Source: Bugulina stolonifera
Lineage: Eukaryota > Bryozoa > Gymnolaemata > Cheilostomatida > Bugulidae
DNA: 64,000 bases
Direction: 5' to 3'
Assembly (NCBI GenBank): GCA_935421135.1
Contig: OW285194.1
Location: 15,647,376-15,711,375, forward strand
A model generated the notes under the pieces. The model saw nothing but the letters and a program-made list of their open reading frames with translations. It had not been told where the DNA came from and did no database searches. The position numbers and the translations under genes are program-made. Positions 23,401 through 34,271 of this stretch are shown in pieces; within the stretch, counting starts at the first letter, position 1, and each line of letters starts with the position of its first letter.

Positions 23401-26400
23401 TACTGTTGATGATCCATGGCATGTCATACACCAACAGGTATTCTAAAAGACAAGGACATAATATACATGTATGTTACTCAGTGAATGATGAGCCGCTGAG
23501 GAACAATTTATAATATAATAATTAATCTGTGCTTACATATAAACATATACAGCACCTCTACTTACTGTACTAACACTATGATAATATACAATACCTCTAC
23601 TCACTGTACTTACAGTATATGATAAACAGATAGACTATACTTACTGTGGTTACACTATGATAATATACAGTACCTCTACTCACTGTACTTACAGTATATG
23701 ATAAACAGATAGACTATACTTACTGTAGTTACACTATGATAATATACAGTACCTCTACTCACTGTACTTACAGTATATGATAAACAGATAGACTATACTT
23801 ACTGTAGTTACACTATGACTTACTATACTTATTGTACGTACCTAACATTCCTGGGAAGTAAGTTGTGAAGCAAGTAATCAGGAATTTAGTAAGGTCAATA
23901 TCCTGTAATGTACAATTAAACAAATGAGACATCAGTCATGCGTATATATATATACTACATACATGTACATAGCATACATATATACGACACATGTACATGT
24001 ACATTGTATACATACATACATACATACATATACATGTACATATAGATGTACACAGTATTATACATCTACATGTATATGTACATGTACACCTGAACTATGC
24101 CTATACATTTAAAGAGGACACCTGCTTCTTCCAGGAGGTTTCCTAGCATGAAATAGATTGTAGAATCACAGCAGTGAAAGACGTACTAAGACAGGAAGTA
24201 AGGATGATGACGTATATACATGTAATACTGATACGTACAACATTAGATATGCCAACATCTGTCATGTCCAGAAGGGCGACGACTCTGTGTAACGGTTTCC
24301 TTCTTTGATAATTCTCTAAGAGGTAAACAATAATCTGACGAGCTGCCTTCACTGCTTCCTGATCTCCTTTTTTATTTAACTTTATCTTGAAATATACTGC
24401 AGCAAATTGAAGATATACAGCAAGTAGGAGAAACAATTACAAAGATCAGACACCCATTAAAGAACACAAGTAGAAGTTATAAATTACTACATATACTTAG
24501 TAAGCTCCTCATAAGATACATACAGATGTCATTTCCAGAAACATTTTTGTTGTGGAAGTAGACTGCCCCACGTTGTCTGTACTGCAGAGGTATTCCCTCC
24601 TCGCTCACATCTGAAATAATGAACATAACATACCAATGAGCCCACATGTATACTTGACCTCGAACCTGTTACTAGTGAGTGATATCTTCACTGCTACAGT
24701 CACACTTATAGCTACTGACCATTCACTCCAAACTCCTTCCGCCAGCTCAATGTACCATCCATCATCTTGACAGTCTCTGGTACTCTGTACTTCTGGTGGA
24801 GAAGAAAGTGCTGCATCCATGTGTCACACTCTCTCACCCTATCCACATCCCTGCTGTCATATTTGGTGGCTGCTGAAGGCCCTACAAGTTTAATTCATTA
24901 GTGAATATATAATATGAAATTTATTCAATAAATATACAAATGGAGACATGACACTAGTACACAAGCAACAGCAATAAAACAGTAAGAAATAGTGACTAGT
25001 GTAGATAAGTCTGTCATCCTCAGCTTAGTAATAGCAGTAATAAGGCAATGAAACAGTTGGAACTCTATTAACTCAAATATAGTGAACCAACAACATTCAC
25101 CGAAGCACACTAGAATATTCCCGAAAGTTGGATTTCGGTAAATGAGTAACAGCAAAGATGATGGAAATAAGTAGTACTATATGATTTACGTTACCTACCA
25201 TGTTGTGAGAGGAAAGTCTCCCTTGCCTCCGTCAACAAGCGCTGTAGAATCATATAACCCGGTAAAATATTATATTAATATAAATATATAATTCAGTAAT
25301 ATATATACATTGTATGTGTGTACATATATTATAAGTCTTGCACTAGACTATTGCTGTACACAGCTCTACTGATTCAATACAGTTATCAGAGGTTTAGGGG
25401 GAGAAAACTCCCATGAAAAAAACACACATTGGATACCCAGTTGAAAGAGAAGTATTAGTAATAGTATTGTAATATAGCTAACTAATCCTAATAATAATTG
25501 GTTTGCCAAAACCCGTGATTGATACTACTTACATTAACTTACATGAACTTACATCAATGACAACATTACGCTAGACCGCCTAGGGGGCGGAAGGGGCGTG
25601 CCTCAATTTTTGTACATAAATTATCATAAGGACATTGTTCCATATACCATCTCATGGGTAAGGCATTTGGTTTCAGAGTGGGTATAAGTAGGTACCCATG
25701 ATTGTAGTATTTTAGTATTAGTTGTGCTGTTCTTCTGCTAATGCTTATTCTTTTTTGAGGTTTTGTGTTGTGCGGGGTATAAAGCTGTTATGGAAACAGT
25801 TCCCAGTGCCTCCAATAGACCGCAGTTCATTTCTACACCGTGATCTAGTCTGAACTGTTGTCTGAGGTTGTTCCATGATTTCATCATATGTTGCACAGAG
25901 AGCAGGATGGGCTTCTTCTCTTGACAGTATATCTAGCAAAAGCTTTACCCGGGAGTTCCTGCGTCGGATGTCCAGCTGTTGGAGTTGAAGTCTCTCTTTG
26001 GCCTCTGTGACACCTCTCCTTCCTTTGATGCTACAGATCATTCTCACACCTTGGTTTTGCACCACCTCTAGTGCCTCAATCTCTTTACTTGTAAAGAGAT
26101 CCCATGCGCAGGAAGCATATTCTAGGTGAGGAAGGCAGAGAGATCTGTTTGCTATTAATTAACCTAACTCGCTCAGGATGATAGTACTAGTAGCTAGTAG
26201 GTAGAATGGCAAATGAATGAGTTAAGGGAAAAGAGGACCTATCAGAGTTGCAGGTTTTTCCTTCTTAGTTCGCTATAATCTCACCAATGCATAGCTCCAG
26301 AGCAGTTCTGGTCAAAGAAAAGCTGTAGTGTATCGATAATCGAAACTTATAGTATAGTTACTAGACTAGCTAGAGTGTTAAGCAGCAGAATTAAAAGCAT

Positions 26401-26579
26401 TATGAATATCGTGTATGATGATAATATCTTGCATGGTTTTTATGCTCTGCTGTGTATAAAAAGGTATACAAAAACAGTGATTCTGGTCATGCAGAAGTAG
26501 AATTGAATCAATTAGTACGTAGAAATTGAATAAATACCCGTTTTGCACTTTCCGGAAGATCTTCCATGGACGCGGCCAT
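20441..26579 (-). CDS. MOSPD2: MOSPD2-like ER contact-site protein, 15 exons, 572 aa
   Basis: Exons: 26579-26538, 25241-25199, 24881-24720, 24610-24524, 24396-24239, 23902-23842, 23442-23404, 23079-22955, 22569-22330, 22137-22105, 22025-21877, 21685-21489, 21380-21271, 20994-20860, 20578-20441. The N-terminal part (about 30-200) is a CRAL-TRIO domain with family motifs such as DMTDVGIS, VYDMPW and the MGGT end. An acidic linker follows (DDDDDEEDD). The MSP domain (about 378-445) has the VAP-type KVKTTDPKNYRVKQGRGILAP-like strand that binds FFAT peptides in this family. A coiled region and a hydrophobic C-terminal anchor (LLKVVLALLILVIAMLFI) end the protein. Human MOSPD2 is an ER tail-anchored tether of about 518 aa with this order. 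The start is ATGGCCGCG in a 42-nt exon whose phase 0 junction gives AKR-RLLTEARETF. Intron 1 (about 1.3 kb) holds a LINE fragment. Confidence 0.9.
23070..23330. repeat. 32-bp minisatellite overlapping a splice acceptor, ~8 units
   Basis: The unit is CTACATAACAGTAGTAACTA followed by CAGTCCACACAG. On the minus strand each unit recreates TTATGTAG|CTGTGTGGACTGT, the acceptor and first bases of MOSPD2 exon 8 (starting at 23079). Repetition extends only into the intron. The real exon continues GGTGAAG after the shared start. Confidence 0.85.
23560..23830. repeat. ~92-bp tandem repeat, about 3 copies
   Basis: Repeats of CTCACTGTACTTACAGTATA, TGATAAACAGATAGACTATA and CTTACTGTAGTTACACTATG in the MOSPD2 intron before exon 7. 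No splice site of the gene is included. Confidence 0.85.
23945..24095. repeat. ACAT/TACATGTA microsatellite region
   Basis: Mixed (ACAT)n and TACATGTACA tracts in a MOSPD2 intron; nothing coding. Confidence 0.75.
25745..26150 (-). mobile_element. LINE fragment, C-terminal end of a reverse transcriptase ORF
   Basis: The minus-strand frame reads SLCLPHLEYASCAWD, then VVQNQGVRMICSIKGR, RRRNSRVKLLLDIL and SFIPRTTQNLKKE before a stop. It aligns motif by motif with the end of the larger LINE ORF at 33266-34240 (PHMEYASAVWD, MVQNSAVRYICNLKGR, RRRKNRHNLLLRIL, SFLPRTIRELKSQ) but is clearly diverged. It is 5'-truncated, as LINE copies usually are, and lies in MOSPD2 intron 1 in the gene's own orientation. 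Confidence 0.82.
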
Positions 26580-27084
26580 ATTAAATAGTCTCAAAAATGC
26601 TATAAAATAGCAAAGTCCAGTTTATTTTACACCAATCACTAGCTGTAATTCCACAGCGCCACCTGGTTGGGCGTCTAGGTGTCAATGAAAACAACGTTCG
26701 TGTTGTGGTGCAAAAGGTGCTGAATGAAAATGCAAACATCATAACTCGTAAGCATAATCATAACAGTCAAAACATCAACATGATGCATTTGGTGATTATC
26801 AATACTATACCGAAAGCTGTATTAATATTATGCATGCATGTACATGTCTATATAGCTTTTGTCAATGTAATGAAATACATTGACATTATCATTATGATTA
26901 TTATTTAATTCTTTTATATTTATATTAACAAAACATTTATTAATTATAATTATATTATTTTTTCCTCATCAAATCTTATCTAATGGCTAATGAAAATAAG
27001 CTTAAAGCTGGCTGCTTTGCTTATGATATGCGTTAGGCTTATGTCCCAATTAATCGCCATTGGTGGCTAGAACACTGATTATCA

Positions 27085-27372
27085 TTATTCTATTTTAGCA
27101 AACAAAGCTGTACGATTAATTTCTGACTCAGTAACTGCTACTGTCACTATGTTTTCAGAATCGAAAGATGTTGAAGTCAAGGCACGTCTACCGATCTCAC
27201 TGGAATCTTGATAGTTGTCATCAAGAGTAGAGTAGTAGTGGCTAGTGGGTTTATGTAGAGGCGTCTTAGTCTCTCTACTTCCCCTCCTTTTTATTCTATA
27301 GCCATTTAAATAGTACCAGTCAGTACCAACAATGGACGATTGGCTTATTGTCATAAGTCTTTCTTTAGCCAT
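27085..27372 (-). CDS. uncertain 95-codon ORF overlapping ZIP9 exon 1 antisense
   Basis: An intact frame from ATG to TAG, polar, with KRRGSRETKTPLHKP, SEIGRRALTSTSFDSEN and no hydrophobic segment. Its composition looks more protein-like than most chance ORFs here. However, its first 41 bases are the reverse complement of the ZIP9 start region, and I recognise no homologue. It could be a chance ORF, an exon of an unseen minus-strand gene, or part of a divergent transcript from the shared MOSPD2/ZIP9 promoter region. Confidence 0.25.
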   Translation of the reverse strand: MAKERLMTISQSSIVGTDWYYLNGYRIKRRGSRETKTPLHKPTSHYYSTLDDNYQDSSEIGRRALTSTSFDSENIVTVAVTESEINRTALFAKIE

Positions 27373-29819
27373 GCTGATTGGTTGTTATCTAGCTGGCTGT
27401 ATTCCTCTTGCTTTCTCCTTCTCAGAGGTGAGTGCGACCATGTTGTGATAATTTTATACCATCCAAGTTCATGTAGCTCTTAAGCCGGTGCCTACATCTC
27501 ATTAGATGCAATGTGTAGTATGTAGTATGTTTTGTCTTCCACTACAAGTAGCCTCATTTCTAGAACCATGGGTAGGTCATTGGATATGTACCCCCTAAGG
27601 AGAATTAGCCTTAGGTTTTTACTGTTTGTTACGACGCACATGTCACGTGGCGGAAGATGGCGTGTTTATTGCTCAAGTATTGTCTGGTTGTATTTATTGT
27701 AGGAGAAACTAAAACTACTGACAGTATTTGGTGCTGGGCTGCTCATAGGGACAGCTCTGGCGATCATAATACCTGAAGGAATTAATACTATATATTCTGA
27801 CATGTCTGGCCATAGTCATGTTCACCCAGGTATGCTATTGCTAGACCATGCCTCAGTTCACTTTCACTCTTGATATATTATGACTCTGTTGCTTGGCTTT
27901 CCCACTGTTTGATATCTACTATTCACTAGGACCATCTATGGATGGCACTGGCGGAGTCGTGCTCAGAAAGCTAAAAGCTGCTGACATGGAGGCTAATAAA
28001 GTAGCTCTACCGGCAGAGGCTAAACCTGTGACCCCGATGCACCAGCATGGGGTGGGTGGATCACATGACCACAAGGAGAGACCTGACGAGCAGCACCACC
28101 ACCATGAGAATTCACACGGCGGTCACAGTCATAGTGGGGAGGAGTCGGGGCACAAGGTGATAGGTGTGTCCCTAGTGGCTGGTTTTGTCTTCATGTTGAT
28201 AGTAGATCAGATGGGGGGAGCTCATTCACATGGTGGATCCAGTACAGCTGGTATGTTTCACTGTATATACTATATTGTATTATACTACTGGTTATTATAG
28301 TGTCTCTCCTTCCATAAAATCACTCACTATATCTATCTCCCTACATTGCACAATCATACCACCAATCAACAACAAATCCCTGTAGAACCCTGTAGTTTAG
28401 TATTATGTGTGTAGACATCATTGTTACTACTAGTTCCCTCCTTGCATGAAACTGGTCAACTTGTGGAGGTCAATCAGTATATAGATAGGTGTAGATGTTG
28501 CTATTTACTTTAGACGTGGAGTTGTCAGCTCAACACTCACATTCCAGAAATAAATTTACTGCTACTCTCGGGCTATGTGTGCATGCCGCAGGTACGTTAT
28601 ATCTCACTATATTCTACTAGCTAGAATATGACCTGCTGTCTTAGAATTCAGGCCATTGCTAGTCATTATAGGGCCTACAATGTGCAGTAGATGGACTGAA
28701 GTTAGAGCTGACTAGGCACATGTTAGTTTATTGAAGATGTTGATAGACATTAACTATCTGTATGGTGAAGTAACTTGATGTGTTATACATTATATTATAC
28801 AGTAGGCCTATTACACGTACATAATGTATATGGTAGTCATCATGTCGTTGTATTGTTTCAGCTGATGGTATAGCACTAGGAGCAGCTACAAGTGTATCTC
28901 AAACTGGGTTAACTATTATAGTATTTGTAGCTATCATGTTACACAAGGTGAGTAGCAGCAGCAGTAGTAGTAGTACATTGATTAGTAGTTATGTATTAGT
29001 AGTTACTGTGTTTGTTGTTAACCCTTTAGATAATATACCACAACTCCATGTATAATGGTTTAGTATCATCAACTATCTTCTGCACTAAACGAATGTAGAG
29101 ACATGTTCATTCCCCAGTGCTTGCCTCCCTGTGTTCATGAACATTATACAGTGCATTATACTAAATAGCCATGGCTTCTCTCCCTGTGTACATGTACATT
29201 ATACTATAGTCATGGTTTCTGTTGCAGGCGCCTGCAGCCTTTGGTCTTGTATCATTTCTATTACATGATGGGTTGGATAGGGGAAGGATAAGGAAGCACC
29301 TTCTACTTTTCTCAGCAGCTGCACCAATAGGAGCTATATTTACTTTCTTTATATTAAATCATGTAAGTTTACAGCCAATCTACAGCATGTACTTATAATT
29401 TAGTTGACTGATGAGAGTTGTCTGCTATCCTTACCTGCAGGAACATTATACAATGTAACTGTAGTTGCTACCACCATACTACTTTACTACTAAGAATACT
29501 ACACTTGGTGGTGACACAGCGTATAATTCAGCGGAAGTTGGGTGACTGCATTGCTGTATGTTTGTAGCAAAACAAGCAAGCCCTAGCATACTATAACGCT
29601 ACTGGTATAGCAATGCTGTTCAGTGCTGGCACTTTCCTCTATGTCTCGGCTGTACACATCCTGCCAGAGGTTTCCAGTAAGAGCTCACGATCTGTCTTAA
29701 CAGACGGGACAGTTATTATCAGGGAACATAAAGGTTTCACTAAACTAGAATTATTAGCAATTATCACAGGGTCATTATTACCTGTGGGCATATCACTGGG
29801 CCATAACCATAGTCATTGA
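27332..29819 (+). CDS. SLC39A9: ZIP9 (SLC39A9) zinc transporter, 7 exons, 364 aa
   Basis: Exons 27332-27427, 27703-27829, 27930-28250, 28514-28591, 28862-28947, 29228-29362, 29568-29819, all in phase. The start [22 protein letters not shown] matches the ZIP9 N-terminus and has a good context. Family landmarks are [18 protein letters not shown] (TM2), a His-rich cytosolic loop (exon 3, many HxH), [10 protein letters not shown], the metal-site helix [12 protein letters not shown] across exons 4-5, [14 protein letters not shown] across exons 5-6, and [20 protein letters not shown]. The usual product moves zinc (and binds androgen in vertebrates) at Golgi and plasma membranes. It is about 55 residues longer than the human protein, mainly from the His-rich loop. 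It is divergent from MOSPD2 with 750 bp between start codons. Confidence 0.95.
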
Positions 29820-30016
29820 TATAGCATTCTGGGATATGCACTGATCTCTAGTATTCTGGTAGATTGCATAATATACTATATGTGTATATGCTGTAGAGTA
29901 GAGCTCACTCCCTGTCTTTATACTATATTGGCATTAGTGTTCTCCCTTTGATACTCGCCTCGGCTCAAACACTGCTATTGAATGCATGGAGGGGCTCTCA
30001 GTGTCCCACATTGTCC

Positions 30017-30022
30017 AATAAA
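30017..30022 (+). terminator. candidate poly(A) signal AATAAA for ZIP9
   Basis: A canonical hexamer 198 nt after the ZIP9 stop codon. A second AATAAA lies near 30221. Confidence 0.5.
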
Positions 30023-30029
30023 TAGTTGT

Positions 30030-31100
30030 TTTAATTCTTTACATGCTCATCAAAATCCTTATGGATTCTAGCATTGGAGGAATGGATTTCTCTTTTATAT
30101 ACATTTTATGATGAGCTCCTAAATAATTTGAACAATAATATTATGAATATTATATAATATATTATAAATATAATTATGTTTAATATTTGTTTTGTACTGC
30201 AAAAGTAGGTGTCAGTACCTCAATAAAGATAACGCATCTATTTTGAAAAAGTAAATCTCTTATATTATCGAGTCTGTAACTACCATTGGTCACTGACAGT
30301 GAGGATTATACAAGAGTACCTGAGGGCCTTTCTTGATAACATACCGCCACTATTACAATATATGTACATTACAATATTTGTTGACTATAATTATACTACT
30401 TGTATATCATTGTGAGCTGAGCTTTGCTTTTTCCTACATGGAATACTTGCTGCTTTAGTGTAAATAGTGAACCACAGTTGCAAAAGTTGAATTCTTCTGA
30501 CGTATTCAAGTGGCTTTGAGTAAAATACCATATAGGTATCAGTGTGTACATTCTGTATATCACCTACACATGTACCGTACATCATGTGCCAGCCCAGTGG
30601 TAAAGGGTGATTTGTAGTTATCTTTTTAATATTATTACTTCTTACAAGAAAAAGCAACTCCCAAATAGTAGGTTACAGCTCAAGATATCGCGCAAGTATT
30701 CATGTACATGTATGGTGCACAGCCTCCTCTTGTAGGTTACTCACATTACTGTCTCTGGTTGTGTCAGCCTGGGTAGCTGAGACACAACCTACAGGCCAGA
30801 GCATTAAGGGAAAGAAACTAGGTAGACGCCAGAACAACCCACTCCAACCAAGTAATAGCAATGCTCAGAGATGTATTAGAGGGCTTTGATTCCCCCAACC
30901 AAATGTAGATATTACTGAGAGAGGACATGTCCTTAGTAAATAATAATATATAATCATTGTAAGTTTGTACAATATTTATTTCACTTACACACAGAGCATA
31001 GAATGTGAGATAATCTGTAATGGAACTGAAAGGTCTAACAATAACAATTACTATAATACAATAATAATAACTAAGAGTAATAATTTGCCAGTAAAATAGC
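30030..31100. other. intergenic between convergent ZIP9 and BANF1
   Basis: No exon seen. There is a small hairpin near 30757-30790 (GGTTGTGTCAGC with GCTGAGACACAACC). The rest is AT-rich. Confidence 0.45.
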
Positions 31101-31116
31101 TAATACCCCAAATGAG

Positions 31117-31122
31117 TTTATT
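31117..31122 (-). terminator. candidate poly(A) signal for BANF1
   Basis: AATAAA on the minus strand (TTTATT on plus), 180 nt downstream of the BANF1 stop. Confidence 0.45.
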
Positions 31123-31301
31123 GTTTACAATCTATGTAAGAAGCAAGCTAGCCTGTTGATATTAATAATTAAAGAAATAAGTTACCTGTACATGGCTTTG
31201 GATACAAAAAGCACAACTGCAAAATATGGAGTTGCGTATAAAAGCTGCAACCCTGAGTCAGTCCTCGAAGGCAAGAAAATATAAAACTATTTGCATATGA
31301 T

Positions 31302-31879
31302 TTAGAGGTTAGCTTCACACCAATCCCTAAGACAACTACTACAGTCCCGAGCCTGCTTAGCATTAGCTTGTACTGTGTCCTTGACCCAATCTTGGAACAT
31401 CTCCTCGTCCTTCTTTAGCATAAGAAACTGTGCTAGGACTACATAGGCCTGCAACATCGGACATTCAGACTAATGAGGGGGGAAGGAGAAACAATAGCTT
31501 GTACATGCTATTACCACACAACCAATGAAATTGAGTACAATGTAGGGCCTACAAACTTTACAAAGTCATTGATTGGAAAACTCCCAAACTACAGCTCCAA
31601 ACTACTCTACTCTCAATTAAAATGTAAGTGGGACCCTATAATTACACTGTGTTATCAATTGTAATTGTACAAAAAGCAGACTGGTATGTGCTCTCAAGAT
31701 GGCAACAACTAACCCCGTGCAACATGTATAATGGTGACGTAACCAACATTTACCTTATCAAATCCTTTGTCAACAAATCTCTTTGATAGAACAGGACCAA
31801 TCCCAGCAAGTTCGCTAACCTCCTTCTCCCCCATGGGCTCAGCTATAAAATTTTTATGTTTCTGGGATGTGGAGGACAT
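31302..31879 (-). CDS. BANF1: BANF1 (barrier-to-autointegration factor), 90 aa
   Basis: Exons 31879-31754 and 31448-31302 join in phase 0 (GATAAG|GTAAAT; GTTGCAG|GCC). The protein follows vertebrate BAF along its whole length: [17 protein letters not shown] at the start, the helix-hairpin-helix [18 protein letters not shown]-type [18 protein letters not shown], then [23 protein letters not shown] is a dimeric DNA-bridging protein that links chromatin to LEM-domain proteins and lamin at the nuclear envelope. Length is 90 aa against 89 in human. It is restricted to animals, which supports a metazoan source. It is convergent with ZIP9; its upstream neighbour is the repeat-rich region at 32.9-34.3 kb. 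Confidence 0.96.
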
Positions 31880-32942
31880 GATTAGCGTAATTTAGCTTCC
31901 TGAAATAGAGAAGAGCTCCATGCAACCAGCAGTTCCCAGTGAAAAGTGCAGCCTAATTAAATAGCCCTAGAGAAAGACGGTTGTAGCAGCTACCATTGAA
32001 ATCTGTCCCAATATAAGCATGTAGTGAGAAAATTTTCCAAGCTATCTCAAACCGTATATTTTGAAATCTGTACACTCTGCTTGACATGAATATATTATTT
32101 TAAACCAAAATAATGAAGAAAATAAAGGTTTCAAATAGGTGCATATGTAGGGATTTCCCGACATTCCATTACGCTTATATTCACTCAGTCAGTGAAGCTA
32201 ACACAGAACTCAGGCTACATGGAGAGTACTTGTGATGGCACCACTCCTATCACGCCTAGGCTACTGTGAAATTGTGTCACCCTCCCCACTAGTCAGGTCA
32301 CGAGTGTGAGCCCGTCTTCCCATTAGCGACAGCACTAGGGCTAGGCAGAAAGAATATGCAATCAGCGACTACCTGGGTGGCCTTGCTCTTGATACCGGTG
32401 TCCTGGTCACATGATGTGCGACTGTGTCCCAGCTACCCAGCCAGAGACAACATTATCCTCTGAGTATGTGCTTTGGTCTAGCTAAACTCACCAAAGTCAA
32501 TGCGATTCTGAATGAGCATAAAAACCAACCCAACAGGTGCGAGAAGAAATAAAAATACCTCACTAGGCCAACTATTATGACTATTTTTTTAGGAATTTCA
32601 ATTAAATTAAAATTTCATTTGTCAACTTTTTGAATTTATTTAGTATGCCTATTTCATCACACCAGATCATTGTGCTGGTCAGTACGAGTATGAGTATGTT
32701 GTAGGAGTAGGAGACAGATATAAATTACATATTTAATTACATAATTATTATTTTATTATAATAATAATAATTATCATATCATTATAAAACAATTTTAAAT
32801 TTAATAAAATATAATAATGGTTTGTTATTTATAATTTAAATTACTTATAACCATTAATAAATATGATTAACTTAATCATTCAGTCCGACTTCAGCCACTA
32901 GACTAATCTTAATCTAGTTTACACCTCTAGACTAGAGAGTTA
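31880..32942. other. BANF1 upstream region, no gene seen
   Basis: Probably includes the BANF1 promoter and 5' UTR. It has some local GC-rich blocks near 32230-32450 and then becomes strongly AT-rich from about 32560. No exon was identified. Confidence 0.4.
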
Positions 32943-33035
32943 TTTTACATTTACTATAACTATTATAATTAGTCATTAGTGTTACACTTAGTGCAACACT
33001 AATGACTAATTATAATAGTTATAGTAAATGTAAAA
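32943..33035. repeat. 41-bp perfect inverted repeat with 11-bp spacer
   Basis: The left arm 32943-32983 starts TTTTACATTTACTATAACTA. The right arm 32995-33035 is its exact reverse complement, ending TAGTTATAGTAAATGTAAAA. The spacer is ACACTTAGTGC. It is the outer member of a nest of inverted repeats beside the LINE fragment. Confidence 0.9.
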
Positions 33036-33068
33036 CATCTGTTTTTGGTTTTTGTCAAGATTACTGTG

Positions 33069-33126
33069 GTCATATGTTCATGTTAAGCTAATAGTGTAAC
33101 ATGTTAGCTTAACATGAACATATGAC
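33069..33126. repeat. 23-bp perfect inverted repeat with 12-bp spacer
   Basis: The arms at 33069-33091 and 33104-33126 are exact reverse complements (GTCATATGTTCATGTTAAGC and GCTTAACATGAACATATGAC as outer parts). They are flanked on both sides by copies of TTTTTGGTTTTTGTCAAGAT. Confidence 0.9.
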
Positions 33127-33129
33127 GTC

Positions 33130-34271
33130 TTACGTCTTCTTTAGAACGTACTAGAGCTTGATGCAAGGGGTACGCCTCATCTGATTTTGGTTTTTGTCAA
33201 GATTACTATGGTCATATATTTATGTTATGCTAATATGTTGTACTAATATAGATTTGTTGTTATGTTTATTGTAATAACTGTGACTTAAGCTCACGTATAG
33301 TCCTGGGCAGAAAGCTACCATGGTAAGCAGAAGTTTTTGCGTAGATAGCGGGTGGGTCACCTCTTGTAGTAGCTCTAGTGACAGTGGTATTAGTAGGACG
33401 ATTGTTCATCAGCTCATCATAAGTGTTAGCAAGAGCTTCGTGGTGTTCTTCATTCGCCAAAATGCGTAAGAGGAGGTTGTGTCGGTTCTTCCTGCGGCGG
33501 TTGTTAAGCGTATCAAGATTAAGTTCCTTGAGGACAGCAGATATGCTAACTCTACCTTTTAAGTTACAGATGTAACGCACAGCACTGTTTTGTACCATTT
33601 CAATGTTGGTAATTTGGTAATCATGGACGGGATCCCAGACGGCAGATGCATATTCCATGTGTGGCCGACAGAGACTAGTATATGCAAGTAGCTTAGCATC
33701 TTTGGTTGATCCGTGGAGTGCCCCCCTAACCATACCCAGTTGTCGTCTAGCTTTGGTAATTTTTGAACTAATATGAGAGGTGAACTTCAGATCAGATTGG
33801 ATGATCACACCCAGGTATTTAGTTTCAATTTTAGTGTCGAGTTGTGCGTCGTTTAGGGTGTAATATGCCGCCGGAGCTTCCGGTTTATGATTGAAGGTCA
33901 TAATCGAGCATTTGGTAGTGTTGAACGACATGCACCAGGTGCTAGCCCAATCGGCCAAGGAAGTTATATTCATCTGAAATCTAGAATGGTCCTCGTCAGT
34001 GTTCACAGTCTGGTAAATGAGAGTGTCATCAGCGAATAAGCTGACATTACAATCTATATACTCAGGTAGATCATTTATATAGATGAGAAATAGTGTAGGG
34101 CCCAACACAGAGCCCTGCGGAACACCTGAAGTAACTGGTAGTTCCGTCGATTTCTCTCCTGCTACTATCACTGTTTGCCTCCGGTCACGCAGTAATCTTG
34201 ACAAAAACCAAAAACAGATGAGGCGTACCCCTTGCATCACGCTCTAGTACGTTCTAAAGAAGAAGACGTAA
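33130..34271. repeat. ~78-bp inverted repeats bracketing the LINE ORF
   Basis: The left arm 33130-33207 contains TTTAGAACGTACTAGAGC, GATGCAAGGGGTACGCCTCA and GGTTTTTGTCAAGATTACT. The right arm 34191-34271 is its reverse complement apart from a 3-bp indel and two substitutions. The right arm is part of the LINE reading frame, so the left arm is an inverted copy of LINE coding sequence placed beyond its 3' end. Confidence 0.85.
33266..34240 (-). mobile_element. 5'-truncated LINE, reverse transcriptase C-terminal half
   Basis: An uninterrupted 324-codon frame. It has RT fingers/palm motifs: RDRRQTV, TSGVPQGSVLGPTLFLIYIND (motif B-like, split here), the catalytic FADDT box, the KCSIMTFN segment, KYLGVIIQSDLKF, then the thumb-like AYTSLCRPHMEYASAVWD. 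It ends VRYICNLKGR and SFLPRTIRELKSQLLQ. These are typical of CR1/Jockey-like non-LTR retrotransposons. The RT N-terminus and endonuclease are missing. The frame being intact suggests recent insertion or a short age. A diverged relative lies in MOSPD2 intron 1. Confidence 0.88.

Noticed and set aside
25510..25600. Cluster of ATGTAAGT motifs considered as a first exon of MOSPD2
   Set aside because: None gives an ATG exon ending in the needed phase 0; the exon at 26538-26579 fits phase and family N-terminus.
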